Source: Platerodrilus igneus (taxonomy: Eukaryota; Arthropoda; Insecta; Coleoptera; Lycidae). From it: a stretch of 64,000 nucleotides of DNA. Each line of letters opens with the position of its first letter. Position 1 is the stretch's first letter. The stretch covers positions 744,001 to 808,000 of the forward strand of contig JARFIW010001323.1 in assembly GCA_036346225.1 (NCBI GenBank), read 5' to 3'. This document shows, piece by piece, positions 48,236 to 59,872 of the stretch. The translations under genes were made by a program, and so were the position numbers. The notes under the pieces are model-generated. The model was not told the origin of the DNA and made no database searches. It worked only from the letters and a program-made list of their open reading frames with translations.

Positions 48236-50639
48236 GTCATTTCTAACATTTACGTAGTTTTATTGAACAAAATCTTACAGTAACTTTTTGAAATAGATCG
48301 ATTCTGCATTAAATTGCAACTACCTTAATTAAAAACGCTAATCTAAACCCTGATTATGTTATTCTCAAATAATATAAACTTAACAAATGCGTATTAAACC
48401 TTCCTATATCAAAATGTCTCTCAGTTTTTAAATTCGTTGAAATGTTTGCTAGTGGTAAACCACTTCCAAAAGTTGGAAGCTCGCCTTATCAACTCCCTGA
48501 AGCATATTCTAACCGCTGCTTGTTATTTCCAGTAGTAATTCGTCGAACGATTAAAACTTTTTGCTCATTAAATACTTAATGGGGTTGATATCTGCGCGTT
48601 TTCTGGGAAATTTTATTTTGTTATTTGCAAGCATTCGAGCTTGCTCAAGTTTATAGGCAATGAAATAGGTTTGCTAATTAAGTCGTTCCTCGTAGCAGGG
48701 ATCGATAATAATGCAAACCTCTATTCTTTTCTAAAAGTTAGGCAACTGATCTTTATTGACTGTTCGGCTGGTTGCATAACTCTTTTAGATGGTTTAAATA
48801 ATATATTTTGCTTTTCCATGCGAACAATGAAATTCAATGGTATTAATTATCGTATTTTGCCTTCGTTATTGCTTGCATTCTACGAATGTTTTTGGCGTTA
48901 TTCTCGGGGATAAATATTTTGATTACTTTTGTAGAACAGGTAACATTCTATTGCTGGGAATGGTTTTATGTTATTTCTTCCATGGTTTTGAAGTTGTATA
49001 AATAAAAGTCCAACTTTGAAAAAGCTCTCTTACTTCTCCGTTCTCTTACGTAGTTCGTGGCTCTTACTTATACAATTTTTCTGTTATATAACGTCCATTG
49101 AGCGTTGTAAAGTAACGTTTTTAAAATTCGTTTTGTGCGAGTACAGTTAAGTTGGTAGTTCCAGCACCCAGCCGTACACAAGAACTGCCGCGCTTCCTCA
49201 TCCCAAGAAGGTACCAAAAAAAAGATAGCTCCAGGTACAGTGTATTTTTCTGTTTGCTTCATTTGTGTTGCTGTTTTGAAAAATAGACACTTTTTTTTTT
49301 GGTTGATTCCGCAATAAACTGCAAACCGTACGTTACCAAATGCAAGCTCACAACACGAACAATTATGTACCTTATTCTTAAAGGTTGCTGTTTAAAATTT
49401 TAATGCATTTGAGCACTTTTCTACTGTATACTTTTCTGTATAAATTAATGTTGACGTCAACAACTTGCTGTATAAAATTTTAATAATACTTTCTTAAATC
49501 TTACGAAGTGCGCTTCCTAAAGCAGATGTTAATGTATTATTTAAAGCAGAGATTAATGTAGTATTTCTTTATTTCTTGTACATATTTAGGGTTAGAAAAT
49601 GATATAAATATTCTTGTATTTAGATAATAAGATTTTATTCTCGATATTTTAAAATGTTGAGGTTTGTACTGTACTATATGTAAATTGGCTTTTGTATACA
49701 TCACGTTGAAACGAATGATTACGTAAATGTGTGGTTTTAATTTTTGTAGGTATTCCTCTGGCACTGTATATTTTACTTACATGTTGTAATATAGTTTTTT
49801 CTGAGGTTTCCAATTCTTTTATTCTATATCACCACCCCACTCTACGACGTTTTTGAGCTAGCCCAAACTCTAATTCTTTTGAAGTTCGATTCTACCATTC
49901 TGTTCCTGTTTTGTTGCGGTATTCGGTGTAGGCAATTTTCTCTATTTACTTTGCTGCTTCTTTTCTGATCTGCACGGAATACCGACCCATAAAATTTATA
50001 ACTTAATATAAGTTTGCTCTTTGGTTTGTTATTTATTTGTGTGATATTCCCTTTGTTCTTTGCTAATTCATTCTTACATGCTTATCATTATTAGCTCTTT
50101 ATTGTGTAAATCTTTGTTGTTGTTGCCCTTAAACACGCTTGAAGCTTCTTGGAGCAGTTCTAAGCCTGGATAAAGTATAAAGGGGGTTAAGATAAATGTT
50201 AGTATGCAATAAAACGTTTAAATTTGATTATCTCAGAAACAGCTGCTCGAAGCGACATTTACAAGGTATACCTTTTTTGGAAAAAATATGTCAGAGAATA
50301 AAAATTTTGAACCTGAATTTGATGTACCGAGGCACAAAAAGTTATATTTCAATGTAGGTAAAGAACTGCTGGTCGCGCCCTCCCCGAGGTACATCAAAAC
50401 TATTACCAAATCTGTATTTCTCATCTTGAAAAACCCCTAAATGCCAAATTTCATACAAATTCTGCTATTACTAAGATACCACTTTCCAGTTAGCGCTTTA
50501 AGTGAGCGGACGTGTTTTACGGAACTTCCGATTCAGCAGCAAACAAGTAACTGTTTATATAGGGTTTATTATTGTATTTTTATATTTAAAGCTTTATTAT
50601 TTATTGTATTTAATTGTATTGTTGTGTGGCATTAATTTT
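48236..50639. other. intergenic stretch, no gene identified
   Basis: A 90-codon frame at 48,641-48,913 and others near 49,068-49,262 (minus) and 50,233-50,424 (minus) show no motif or codon pattern I can support. The block at 50,220-50,540 is less AT-rich and may be part of another unnamed repeat. Confidence 0.45.
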
Positions 50640-51632
50640 AATACATAGGGCAGTGAAATAAAATCAAAAACTAAATTTAAATCAAATAAATACTAAATAA
50701 ATCGCGTTTTAACTTAAATTTTAACCAAAATTCGCGTTTAAAAATAAACTAAATTAAATTTCGTGCTAACAAACCAAAAACTAATAACCAAACGCCCCAA
50801 AATAATTTCAAAATAATTTTAAAAGGCGTTTTTAATAAATTTATTGAAAAACCAAGTAAATCGGGTTAAAAACCGCGTAAAACAAGCACATAAATTCGGA
50901 AAAATTTTGTAGTGTGCGTGTAATAAAGTAACAAATTAAAAACCAAAATCTAGCTCGTATTGAAATTAAACAAATCGCTTAATAACAAAAAATTTGCGTT
51001 TATTTAAATTAAAATACTCTATTTTTAAGTTCTCGCGAACTTAAAGCCCCCTTAAAGTTGATCTTTCGCTATAATTAGTGGCGAAACACTTGAAGGTCGT
51101 ACCAGGCACCGAGTAAACAAGCGATAAGTGCTTCCGGTACCAGGCTCTAATTGCATGTGTTGTTATTTGTTTGATTCTATATTTAAATTAAAAGCCCCTC
51201 TAGTTTATAAATTTGATTTTGTTTTAGAATTAATTAGCTTTTTAAATTTAAAATTTGATTTGGTGGTTTAAAAATTTAAATAAATAAATAGTTTGTTTGC
51301 GTTATACTTTTATTGGGCTGTGATTTTATTTTGTTCTCGTTGTTAATTTGGCGTTGAAGGTTTATTTTATCTTTGATAAATTTTAAATTTCATTTGGCCT
51401 TTTGAAATTTAAATAAATAGATAAATTTCAATAAATAAAAACCATGAAGTTTACGGTTCATTCTAAATCTAGGTATTTTATCAGAGTAGCGTTTTTGTTT
51501 TGTACTCGCTGCTGTTTGTGCCGTTTAGCGGTTTATATTATCTCTGAGTTTATTTAGCGTCGAAACGGTTAGATCGTTTTTGGTCTCGGTTTTTGTTTGT
51601 TCCTGTTGTTTTTGTAGTTTTGATTTGTTAGC

Positions 51633-53001
51633 ATGGTGGTCCATCGAGATGAAGAGCCGTTGCCGAAGAAAAAGAAAGGCGTTCGGTCGGAGTCGGTCAG
51701 GGGTGAAAAGCTGGAGGATGGGTCGGTCGAGAAGGAGCTCGTGATTGCGCTAGAGAAGATGGAGCGGTAGTCGTGTCGCAGAGAGAGCCTGGGTCTACGG
51801 TGATGGAGTCGGAGAAGTCGGCGCCCCTTGTGTGTGGAGACGAGCCTGAGTTGCCCGCAAAATCGAGAGGCCAGCGTCGTGGGTCGACTAGCAGCAACGG
51901 AAACATTGCGGCTAGCGATCTAGACGAACTAGATCTCTTGATGATCCATGCGAGGAAGGCGCACGACTTTATTCACAGACGAGGCCCTTCCACTTCGGCA
52001 ACCATCATCGTGGACAACAGGAGGGTGATTCGCAACGCCGCGGACGAGTTCCGGGACGTTACGAATCAGCTTTTGGGGATGGTTAGAGGTCTCAGGATGG
52101 TGCGAGGCGAAGTGAAGGAGATTGTGGCGGAGGTAGCAGTCGCAACGTCGAAGACGGAGCAGATCGTAGTAGGGCAGGGGGGATCAAAAAGTCGCTTGGT
52201 CCCAGGGGTAGTTTTGTATGCAGGTGCAATGGCGAAGACGGCAGCGTCGACGGTCGCGGTTTGTGTCGACGCCAATCCAGGGGTCAAAGAAGACGTCATG
52301 ATGACGTTAAAGAAGAAGGTTGATCCGGCCAAGGGTGGGTTTGTTGTCGGAGTACGTCGGACGCGTAGGGAGGCGTTGTTGTTGAGTGTGCTGGTCGAGA
52401 AGACGCCAAGCGGTTGCGGTGGACGGTGGGCGAGGCTTGAAAGAGTCTGACGACGAGGACCATTGAGAAGAGGAGGCCGCGCATTGTGCTACCTGCGGTA
52501 GAGAGGGAGATGAAGCGAGAAGAGCTCGTAAAGAGGTTGGTTGTTCAGAACCCCCGCTTCAGGGGGCTTAGGTTCAAAGAGGAGGTCAAGGAGAAGTTCC
52601 GGTTCGGCGGCAGGGGACCCAGAGATCCGTTGACCAGTGTCGTTTTTGAGGTGTCGTCGGAGGTTAGGAGGTGCTTTATGGCGCATGTAGTCATCCTGGG
52701 GTGGCGTAGAGTCTGGGCTCGTGACCATTTTTCGATGATTCAGTGTTATCGTTGTTACGAGTTCGGCCACAGGTCAGCGGAGTGTAAGGAGCGGGTGTAG
52801 TTTTGCGGTAACTGCGCCGAAGAGGCGCATGAGTTCAAGAGTTGTAGGGGGGCAATTTCTTGTTGTGTAGTCTGTGGAAGGTCGAACGACAGGGTTGGTA
52901 GTGTCAGGGTCGACACGCCTGACGACGCCAAATCCAGACAGTGCCCCACGATGCAGCGTTTGAAGGCAGTCATCACCAGGAACATCGACTATGGATTCTA
53001 G
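51633..53001 (+). pseudogene. R1-clade LINE ORF1 (gag-like)
   Basis: This is the RNA-binding ORF1 protein. The ATG at 51,633 opens a basic N-terminus (PKKKKGVRSESVRGEK) that stops at about 51,770. The next frame, 51,773-52,450, holds the middle part (LDELDLLMIHARKAHDFIH). A further shift near 52,450 leads to EVKEKFRFGGRGPRDPLTSV and the finger CYRCYEFGHRSAEC (about 52,742-52,783). After an in-frame TAG (52,798-52,800) come CGNCAEEAHEFKSC and CCVVCGRSN. Three adjacent C-x2-C-x4-H-type knuckles are typical of the R1/I group. The stop at 52,999-53,001 overlaps the ORF2 ATG at 52,991. Confidence 0.85.
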
Positions 53002-54135
53002 GCCATTAGACGCAGTTCCAAGAAGCTCGAAAATCAAATGCGCGCAAATCAATTTAAGCAGGGGCAAAGGGGCCACAAATAATTTCGTCAAAATAATAAA
53101 CGAAAATAAAATCGACACCGGGCTCATACATGAACCGCACTTATATGGCCATAAAATAACAGGTTTAAACAAAAATTTGGCGAAAGCATCCCTGCGTTCA
53201 AAAACGAGCTATTAAACTGCCAAAAGGCAGACGAAATAGAAACACTCGCGAAAAAATTAAACGGGTATCAGAATTTATACGGACAGTTCACGTATGAACG
53301 ATGGGCAAGCAGGCGCGGCGTTTGTCGTGTATAAACAGGAAAGGGAGGTGTTTCGCTTTTAAACCAAAGTCGCGAACTGGAGCACTATCTTCCAGTGCGA
53401 ATTGGTAGCCATACGAGAGGCTATCGATTACGTATTAAACCATACAGGCAGAGACGAGTGTTATATAATCAGTGATGGTAAATCGGCGCTGACGGCTTTA
53501 ACAAATATGAACACCTCGACGGACCCCCAAGCGGACGTCTAGAGGATAGCACATACGGTGCTCGAGTTACAACGTTTAAAGTTCTGTTGGGTTAGGTCGC
53601 ACGATAGTAACGTAGGATACGATAGGGCTGATGAATTAGCTAAAGAGGCCACGACGGGCGACTTTCGGATATCACATTGGTCGATATTGAGGTCTCTAAT
53701 TAAAGGAAAGCTGCGCGAAAGGTCAATTCGATAATGGGAAGAGAGGTGAAACAACGCTGCCACGGGCAGGTTGACCCACAAATTCATACCGAGTATAAAA
53801 GTTAGAGGTAAGATTGAGGTAAAACGCGATCGTAAAATGATGTAACTGATAACAGGGCACGGCGCCCTGAAAGCGTATTTGCAAAGATTAGGCTTAACCG
53901 ATAACGACCGCTGCGAATGCGGTGAGGGCGCAGAAAGCGCAGAGCACGTGCTCTTCGACTGCCCACTGGAGGTGGCAAATTGAGGGTTAGCTGATCTGAA
54001 ATTAGCTATGGTAGGGCTAGCTAGGCCAAAGAGCCTAGAGGAAGTCGGAGAAGTGGCTAACCAGAAAGCGTTCTGGACAGCCTTCAAAGAATTTTCTGGA
54101 AGGGTCGCAAAATTCGACGGTGATAACAGCGCGTA
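52991..54135 (+). pseudogene. R1-clade LINE ORF2 remnant (endonuclease start, RNase H, zinc finger)
   Basis: The start reads IKCAQINLSRGKGATNNFVK and LIHEPHLYG (about 53,030-53,155), the first motifs of an APE-type endonuclease. About 100 bases later the text is already that of the RNase H domain: LYG.FTYER-like and AAFVVYKQ (53,290-53,335), CELVAIREAID (Glu), CYIISDGKSAL (Asp) and SHDSNVGYDRADELAKEA (Asp). This is followed by the CCHC tail CECGEGAESAEHVLFDCP (about 53,906-53,960). Some 2-2.5 kb encoding the rest of the endonuclease and all of the reverse transcriptase are absent. Several stops and shifts also occur. Confidence 0.85.
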
Positions 54136-54290
54136 AATCGGTTTTAAAGAAAATATATCAACAAAAAGCTAATATGCATGACGAACCCCACACCACTAAA
54201 ACAATCACCGTCTCCACCATATGCGCGCGGAAGAATCGGGAATAAACAATAACAAATAAATAATAACAAATAAATAATAACAAGTAAATC

Positions 54291-54639
54291 AATAACCCTA
54301 ATTAAATTAAATCAATAAAGTAAACAAAGAGAATAAAATAGAGTGAAACCGCGCTTCTTCCCAAGACTTAAAAGTGATAGTGATTGTGATCCCCCCAAGA
54401 CTTTAGTGCATACCCACCAGAACTTTTTCAGTGCATATCCATCTCCTCCTAGCGGTAAGTTACAAAGGGCTGTAAGCAGACGACTAAATTTTCGGATGCT
54501 GAAAAATTTATATACGCGGTAAGAGTAAAATTGGCGGCTGTACTCGCATAAGCATTGATTGTTACATGCTAAAATTGGCATTTTACAGTTTTAAATATAT
54601 GACTGAATTCGCGCCAATATTTTAAAAAATAAACTTGTT
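54291..54639. other. short stretch after the LINE tail
   Basis: No gene is supported; an 89-codon minus frame here has no motif. Confidence 0.4.
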
Positions 54640-54998
54640 CATTCCCGTCACTGCGGACAGTTGCGTCGGCGCACGCGAATGCGCAGACGTGGAGTGATGA
54701 AGTAAGTGCGCGGTTTTCGACACGACCGGGACATCATGATTAGCCAATGAGACGTCGAACAGTGACGTTTACCTGTGTCGTTTTTCTTTTAGGATGTAGG
54801 TTTCCTCCTTACCTTTGACTCTTATCGTGCTCTATCTGTATTTTTATTGTACCGCTACAAACGAAGAAGAGGGAAGACAAGGCAATCTGGTTTTCACGAG
54901 AGCATGACCCAACAACGCCCAAATAACACCCAGACGAAGATGAGTATAGCCTCTGCGCAAGGATGAACGCAAAATCGTGCAGAGTTCCACATTTTTAA
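54640..54998 (+). promoter_or_regulatory. CpG-dense promoter-like block
   Basis: The 140 bases from 54,640 contain roughly twenty CpG pairs in an otherwise CpG-poor region. They include an inverted-orientation CCAAT box (TAGCCAATGAG at about 54,743) and a cAMP-response-like GTGACGTTT (about 54,762). The block ends in the U6-like sequence and then TTAA|GTGAGT, a good splice donor at about 54,999. A host promoter with a non-coding first exon reading right is possible. I found no coding exon downstream in the window, so this is inference. Confidence 0.45.
54931..54996 (+). ncRNA. U6 snRNA-like sequence (3' part, probable pseudogene)
   Basis: CTCTGCGCAAGGATGA, ACGCAAAATCGTG and GTTCCACATTTTT follow each other here, as in the 3' half of the spliceosomal U6 RNA (CCCTGCGCAAGGATGACACGCAAAATCGTGAAGCGTTCCACA). 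Before them GACGAAGATGAGTATAGCC parallels AGAGAAGATTAGCATGGCC. The invariant ACAGAGA box is altered (CAGACGA), and the 5' half is not clearly matched. A functional U6 gene is therefore unlikely; a truncated or chimeric retro-copy is more likely. Confidence 0.75.
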
Positions 54999-57329
54999 GT
55001 GAGTACATTTTATCTTTTTAAGGTACATCTTGTATCACTATAAACATATTTGGCATGTGATACAATTTGGCAAATTATGACGTAATATCTTGTTGTGCAA
55101 TATTGTGTACGTGGTTAGTATGTGTTGCCAACTGTCGTAGTGGCTCTGAACACGCGGGCGCGGGAATATAACATGATTTGTATTAATAAGTAGATTTTTA
55201 ATAATTTTCCAAGCACATATTTGTGTGTAATGGCGCTAGTCGATAAAATGCTCATGTAAGTGCACCGAAAATTTATTTGGGCAATGTTTTTGCTAATTTA
55301 TGCACTGTAACATGCTTATGCTTTTAGATGTTTTTACAGATACATCTATTTTATATATATATATATACTTATATTGATTTTATATTTATTTTTATATTTA
55401 CGCTTTTGCCTGCATTTTATTGTTTTGTGGTTCGATTTAATTCGTTTGACGCTCTGCCGCCTATTTTTTGGTCGCAGTATCTATTAGAAAGAAGAACGTA
55501 ATTATAATATGTCAAGTTAGGGTACGCTAGTGAACGTTAAGAAAGATTTTAGGCTAAAAAGAATTAGATTAAAATATGTAAACCAGGGAGGAGGAATTTG
55601 TAAATTTATAGAGCAGGCAAAATAACTGGATTCCCTATTAATACATTTGGCAATTGCTTAGAAATTTGATTCCATTTTAAACATTAGCTAGCTAGAATTG
55701 GATAGTTTTAAGACGACCCTTCAAGTCTCACCGGTAAGCAGAGCTATCCGGTATCTCTTTTTAAATTTGCTAGTGTCTTGTTGATCGAGCACACTCCAAA
55801 ATCAACGATAGGGATACCATCATCTAAATCCTATCTTTAGTTTCAGTTTGATAGTTTTTTATTTAGGATCGATTAATTTTGAAGTTAGGTTACATTTGAA
55901 GCACGTTTAATTTCGCGTTTTAACCCAATGTAGTACTTTCGGGTGGAGCATTGGGGACGTGGCCGCAAGTATAGCGGCCCTTATTCAAATTATAACATTA
56001 CTAAGATACCTATTTAAAAAACAGCTTATATAACTTTAACATCTTATACCTTGGAAACTATCAACTTTTGGCTTAAAGTAAAATGGGCTAGATCCTCATA
56101 TTTTACTCTGAGAAATTTGTGGAAACATATTGTACAGACCGTTTAGAGACCCCGGTATATTGTTTCTCCTATGTTGCTACCTTATTAAAAATTTGTCTTT
56201 AGTATGTATAATAACATTTGTCTTTAAATGATCACCTCGTTAACATAAACAGAAGTATATAAAAAATCATCAAATGTCCGAGAAAAATTTAATAGAAATT
56301 CAATTGTAATGGTAATTAGGTCATTAGGCTTAAGAAGAATTTTTTTGAATAAATTTTAAATAAAACGTCATAATATTTTCATCCTCAAGTTAATTACAGT
56401 AGTTTGCCTACCACTAAAGTAGAAATTAAGTCACCATAACCTAACTTTTAAATAAAAGAATTGTACGTTGTTGATCCGTTTCATTTTACGACAACACAAA
56501 TTTTAATTTAACTTGCAAATTATTAAGAATAAATAATTTTTTTGTAGTGCTCTACAATAAATACGTGTAACATAACATTCGAAAGAGAAATCGTTTTTTG
56601 AACCAGCTTAGATTTTTTCAACTTCAAATACAATTCAAGTACAATTTATTTCCTATTGTAAACATAATACTTTTATAACACCTTGTAGTATTTCTAAAGC
56701 GATTCAAACAATTACAAATCCCTACAGCAGTCCAAGAAAGCAATACTAACATAGTCGTTTAAACTTCAACCCTAGTTAGTTTGTGCGCATATTCTTTCTT
56801 GTAAGGGTAGTTATGCGAAATGCACGCGACATTAGAATAATTCTGAAAGTCTGATGGGGAATTTTGCAATTACGACGATAGAATAAAAGGGGGAACTATG
56901 GAGAGAAAGACTACGGGAAGGTTAAGAAAAGACGTAAAAGCTTGGTATTGGATGAAGTAATTAGAAAAATGTAATTATTGTTCCAAGTTGTGCAGAAGTT
57001 TCTTTCGCTTCATAATTGATCGTCTTATTAAAGATGAGTTAGTTCGAGCTTTGTCTTTCTGGGGTTGCTATTGACAACGATGGACACTCTATTCGTGTTA
57101 TGTTATGAAGTCAGCATTCTTTGTTACATAATAAAATTTGATTTTATTTTTAAAATAAGCAATGGCTAGATAGAAGATGAGAAAATTATTTCTGACAAGT
57201 TAATGTGTTACGTAGATATCATGTTTAAGTTAAAGTTATAAAGATTAACTTTATAATTTCAAATTGAAAATCATAGTTCTGTAGCAATTTCTGGGAAATA
57301 ATGTATATTTCAATTAACCTGCTCAAACT
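54999..57329. other. intergenic stretch
   Basis: No coding region is recognised. It holds the paired hairpins at 55,925-55,979. Confidence 0.45.
55925..55979. repeat. two adjacent hairpins, first shared with 18,722-18,751
   Basis: CCAATG (55,925-55,930) pairs with CATTGG (55,949-55,954), and GGCCGC (55,961-55,966) pairs with GCGGCC (55,974-55,979). The first 30 bases recur at 18,722-18,751 with about three changes. It may be a fragment of a structured small RNA or of a transposon end. Confidence 0.55.
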
Positions 57330-57780
57330 GAAGGTATCGTAACAGTTGATTAAGCAACCAGTAATAGAACAGACAGCATTTTTCTTCCACAACGACAATT
57401 TTATCTACAACTTTATTACCAAAACGTCTTCTAGAGAAAAATCTACCTACAGAGTTGTATACAATGTATTGATAGATGTTCAGAAGAAGATGATGAACAG
57501 TGGGGTTACAAAGGGGACGAATTGAATTGCCTTGATAAGAGCTCTCCGCAATATATTGGAGATCACTATTTTAAAATAATGGCGCGGATGATAGCTTGCT
57601 GATTGTAAACCGATAATGCCACATGTCAAAACAAAGATCTGTGTTGATACCTTGTAACATTTCTTTGAAATGTTTATAATCATATTTCATTTCAATAGTT
57701 CTGTATTTGTAAATATCATCAATAGAGCTAGGGTCATTGCCTTTAAGAAACATAATTTGTAGTTTACATACATTCTTGAT
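57330..57780 (-). pseudogene. unrecognised coding relic
   Basis: On the minus strand about 145 codons are open except for one TAA. They start near IKNVCKLQIMFLKGNDPSSI and run through YKYRTIEMKYDYKHFKEMLQ and WHYRFTISKLSS, then after the stop LQYIAESSYQGNSIRPL and SRRRFGNKVVDKIVVVEEK. Balanced composition and a long opening in AT-rich DNA argue for a former protein-coding exon. I do not recognise the family. The start of this stretch is repeated, diverged, at 59,365-59,480. Confidence 0.5.
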
Positions 57781-58060
57781 CTAAGGAAGGATTATTTTTG
57801 TATTCTTGCATTGTTCATTCTCAAGGGTTGTCAAATTCATTATGGCGGTTTTAAGATTAATAATAATTCATCGTTACTTTGTACTCTAAATTATTACAGC
57901 TCTATGATTTATATGTTTTGATTAATAATGTTTAACGTTGGCGCCTATGACATATTCGTCTTGGACTGCAGATGGCTCATACGCTGATGTAGGAAATGGT
58001 AAATGTGTTTTCTTTGTTTCAAGCTAACGTTTCAGTAATATTTGCTGATCCAGGATCTTT
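57656..58060 (-). repeat. dispersed repeat module, copy 1
   Basis: The block containing TTTGAAATGTTTATAATCATATTTCA, TACTTTGTACTCTAAATTATTACAG and GGCGCCTATGACAT..TCGTCTTGGA recurs at 59,365-59,700, and its right part recurs at 61,693-61,830. The coding sense on the minus strand is partly shared: LPFP...Y.PS..QD.YVIGA here against LPFPDQHNLAYKPSLLQDDD in the third copy. Confidence 0.65.
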
Positions 58061-58148
58061 CTAGGTAGCCTACGTTTGATTACTAACCTTTTTAGACTAT
58101 TTAATATGTCATTTTGAACAGCTATAGTAATACTTGCAAGAATTATTG

Positions 58149-59107
58149 TTAAAATAAAATCTGGATTAAACTACATTTTTCAATATTTTCAATTAAATAA
58201 AATGCAGTAACCCATAGCAATAAACTATGATCTGGTGACTGATACAAAACTTGATTGTTTAAGTTTTGATTAATATAATTTATAGCGACCGGAAAAATTA
58301 ATTGCATTTCTGCCAAAAGTCCAACCCTGCAGTATTTATTAAAACCTTCAATTTTGTACGAAAGAAACCCTCTATTTAAATTTTGGGTTATCAACTTTTT
58401 AACGGTCCCATATGTTTACAAATCTGGAGTTAAAACAACTGCTGATTTGCACACTCCAACTACTATACCCTGATGTATTATTTCATCTTTAATTGTATAC
58501 GAGTTTGAACATTTCAAATAAACATTTAACATGCAAGTAAATTGAGACTTCTCAGTAAGAAAATAAGAAATAACTAAAATAGATTTTATTACTTTATAAA
58601 ATACGCGCCAAGGGGTATTCGTGGTTTTTCCCACTGTGTATACAGATCAATTAAAAACTGCAAACAAGAATTTAAATCCAATTTATTTTCATTTAATAGT
58701 TTCAGACGTTTGTTAAAAATTTGAGCTATAATTCTATTATCAGCTACAATTTTCACAGTTTGTGCAGGTATTAAGGGATTTTGAACAGAAAGTTGACCAA
58801 TGAAACATTCTTCTGTAAGCTTTTCCAAATTGCAGTTGTGGAAAACATTTATGAGGATATTATTCACTTTCAGTACTTTTACGTATTTATTAAATTTATT
58901 TTGTAACTTATGATCAACAATTTTTAACTGTTGTATGTTGTAAGTTAATCAATCATCTATTTTTAAATCGTGCAATACACGAAGTAATCAAAAGACTTTC
59001 GCATTATCCAGAACTGGACTTAAAAGTGTTTGCAGCATAACGACCGTAATTACTTGAACTGCTTGACTAATCACATGAACAAATATATTTAGTTCCTGAA
59101 GAGATCA
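58149..59107 (-). pseudogene. unrecognised multi-segment coding relic
   Basis: Read leftwards from an acceptor-like CTCTTCAG at 59,107, the text is ELNIFVHVISQAVQVITVVM (stops near 58,995 and 58,950), then LTEECFIGQLSVQNPLIPAQ and FLIDLYTQWEKPRIPLGAYF to about 58,592. A frame change leads to VIKSILVISYFLTEKSQFTC and VVGVCKSAVVLTPDL (58,416-58,590), and another to NLNRGFLSYKIEGFNKYCRV and SPDHSLLLWVTAFYLIENIE (58,149-58,400). The leucine-rich helical character suggests an alpha-solenoid protein. I could not place it in a family. Three shifts or stops suggest decay or assembly indels. Confidence 0.5.
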
Positions 59108-59122
59108 AAAGCATTTCAAAGT

Positions 59123-59359
59123 AATGTTACATCCCCTTTAATTAACCATATTTTTTCCTAAAAATTTTAAGTAACTCGAAACAATTCCACGTAAATAGTA
59201 CAAAACATATACAAAACTCACATGCATTTATATACATACAATTTTTTGGGTTATTTCATACGTTTAGACTTGGTGGTTGTTTTTCACTACCTATACCGAT
59301 TTGTTTTAAGTCGCTCAAAATTTTTGAAAAATTTGATTAATTAGAGGGGATGTAACATT
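59123..59359. mobile_element. MITE with 23-base terminal inverted repeats
   Basis: AATGTTACATCCCCTTTAATTAA (59,123-59,145) is repeated inverted at 59,337-59,359 with one mismatch, enclosing an AT-rich 190-base core with no frame. Its right flank (CCCTTGAAATATTTATAATC) is the repeat module also found at 57,656, so the MITE or its neighbours broke that module. A clear target duplication is not visible. Confidence 0.75.
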
Positions 59360-59364
59360 CCCTT

Positions 59365-59700
59365 GAAATATTTATAATCATATTTCATTTTAATAGTTTT
59401 TGTGTTAGTAAATCCCGTTGATAGGATTAGGGTTATTTTCTTTAAGAAATATAATTTTTAGTTACATGCATTTTTGATCTAAAGAAGTATTGCTTTTGTG
59501 ATCTTAAATTGTTCGTACTAAAAGGTTGTCTAGTTAATTTTGGTGGTTTTAACGTTAGAAATTACTTTGTACTCTAAATTATTACAGTTTTATGATTCAT
59601 TCATTTTGATCAATAATGTACAACTGGGGCACCTACCACCGACTCGAAGATGCATCATCATAACTACCATGACGTCTATTTACAGGTAGAACTACAATCA
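59365..59700 (-). repeat. dispersed repeat module, copy 2
   Basis: This is a diverged copy of 57,656-57,990. It starts right after the MITE and ends near GGGGCACCTACCACCGACTCG. No open frame survives. Confidence 0.65.
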
Positions 59701-59872
59701 GACCAAGTAAATATGTTTTTTGCTGCACTTCATTGTCCACAGAATAATAGTGTTCAAACAAAGACTGCTTTACTTCGATAGAAACTTCCTTGCATTGTAA
59801 CTTACAGCAACATGTCTATAAATATACCATTTCATAAATCAGCATCAATTATAAAAATAACAACTTTATTAC

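Larger units (their letters stand above)
50640..54290 (+). mobile_element. R1-clade LINE, internally deleted
   Basis: This is a non-LTR retrotransposon with an A-rich 5' region (about 50,640-51,632), a gag-like ORF1 with CCHC fingers, and an ORF2 that starts with an endonuclease and ends with RNase H and a zinc finger. It ends in a 3' tail of AACAAATAAATAAT-type repeats (54,243-54,290). ORF2 is far too short: the reverse transcriptase and most of the endonuclease are missing. The left edge is uncertain. Base composition of the coding part (GC-rich) contrasts sharply with its surroundings. R1 itself targets 28S rDNA; no rDNA is next to this copy. Confidence 0.85.

Noticed and set aside
48641..48913. 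90-codon frame as a possible gene
   Set aside because: No family motif, no supporting splice or start signal, and similar openings occur by chance in this region.
51773..52450. GC-rich frame as evidence for recent bacterial transfer
   Set aside because: The zinc knuckles and following endonuclease show it is an R1-clade LINE, whose coding GC content explains the contrast.
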